The notes beneath the pieces were generated by a model that saw nothing but the letters and a program-made list of their open reading frames with translations, made no database searches and had not been told where the DNA came from. The translations under genes were made by a program, and so were the position numbers. From Cellvibrio sp. KY-YJ-3 (GTDB lineage: Bacteria > Pseudomonadota > Gammaproteobacteria > Pseudomonadales > Cellvibrionaceae), in contig NZ_CP031727.1 in assembly GCF_008806955.1 (NCBI RefSeq), positions 1,936,001 through 2,000,000 of the forward strand: DNA of 64,000 nt, written 5' to 3'. Numbering within the stretch: the stretch's first letter is position 1; each line of letters opens with the position of its first letter. Of the stretch, positions 63,964 to 64,000 are shown piece by piece.

Positions 63964-64000
63964 TTAGTGGCTGGGCGAGGTAATGGTTTTGCCCATCCGT
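63964..64000 (-). CDS. Possible 3' end of a leftward gene
   Basis: On the minus strand the last bases read ...RMGKTITSPSH followed by TAA at 63964-63966. This could be the C terminus of a gene entering from the right, in keeping with the hairpin beside it. Too short to identify. Confidence 0.25.
   Translation of the reverse strand, partial: RMGKTITSPSH

Overview
The window reads as a chromosomal segment of a gammaproteobacterium, most likely Cellvibrio or a close relative in the Cellvibrionaceae. Pointers are a very large secreted GH81 laminarinase with poly-serine linkers and carbohydrate-binding modules, a rhombosortase, the gammaproteobacterial order mreB-mreC-mreD-maf-rng-yhdP, gatCAB, RhlB, PA4642-family and CysZ proteins, and moderate GC. 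The genus is inferred from gene content; no rRNA or tRNA gene was seen. No CRISPR array, prophage or insertion sequence was found.

Layout. 1-1343: the 5' part of a periplasmic nitrate-binding protein gene (nrtA) running off the left edge, behind a possible sigma-54 promoter. 1.8-10.0 kb: lipoproteins, a DUF1080 protein, glutathione peroxidase, a retropepsin-like protease, a PPOX-family protein, an LpxO-like hydroxylase, a CPBP protease, two GNAT acetyltransferases and a DTW protein. 10.2-14.3 kb: a PEP-CTERM protein and the GH81 enzyme, both leftward. 14.5-19.4 kb: a visibly AT-rich accessory stretch with two more acetyltransferases, a DUF1349 protein, a sugar isomerase-like protein, a GDPD-fold protein lacking its metal ligands, and a small membrane protein in an integron-cassette-like unit.

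19.6-25.6 kb: an OprC/NosA-type TonB-dependent copper receptor, divergent from a five-gene operon of NrtA-like lipoprotein, SCO protein, membrane-anchored cupredoxin, ABC permease and ABC ATPase. This is the best candidate for an undescribed system: an outer-to-inner-membrane import and metallation route for copper or a copper complex.

25.6-39.3 kb: a urea/short-chain-amide module. It has a LuxR-type response regulator, a hybrid histidine kinase fused to an NCS1 permease-like domain, urtABCDE, a membrane-bound AraC regulator, formamidase FmdA and an FmdB-like zinc ribbon. Near-identical dyads precede urtA and fmdA, suggesting one regulon. Two inverted-repeat elements sit inside the urt operon.

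39.3-49.8 kb: a TetR regulator with twin operators, cytochrome b561, a VIT-family transporter, a GATase-like protein, RhlB, a DMT exporter, a DODA-type dioxygenase, a PleD-like regulator with a degenerate GGDEF, CysZ, rhombosortase and a PA4642 protein. 49.9-62.4 kb: housekeeping, with gatCAB leftward and mreBCD-maf-rng-yhdP rightward; mreC appears to use an ATT start codon. 62.6 kb to the end: a PadR/HAAS pair with its own operator, then the edge of an unidentified leftward gene.
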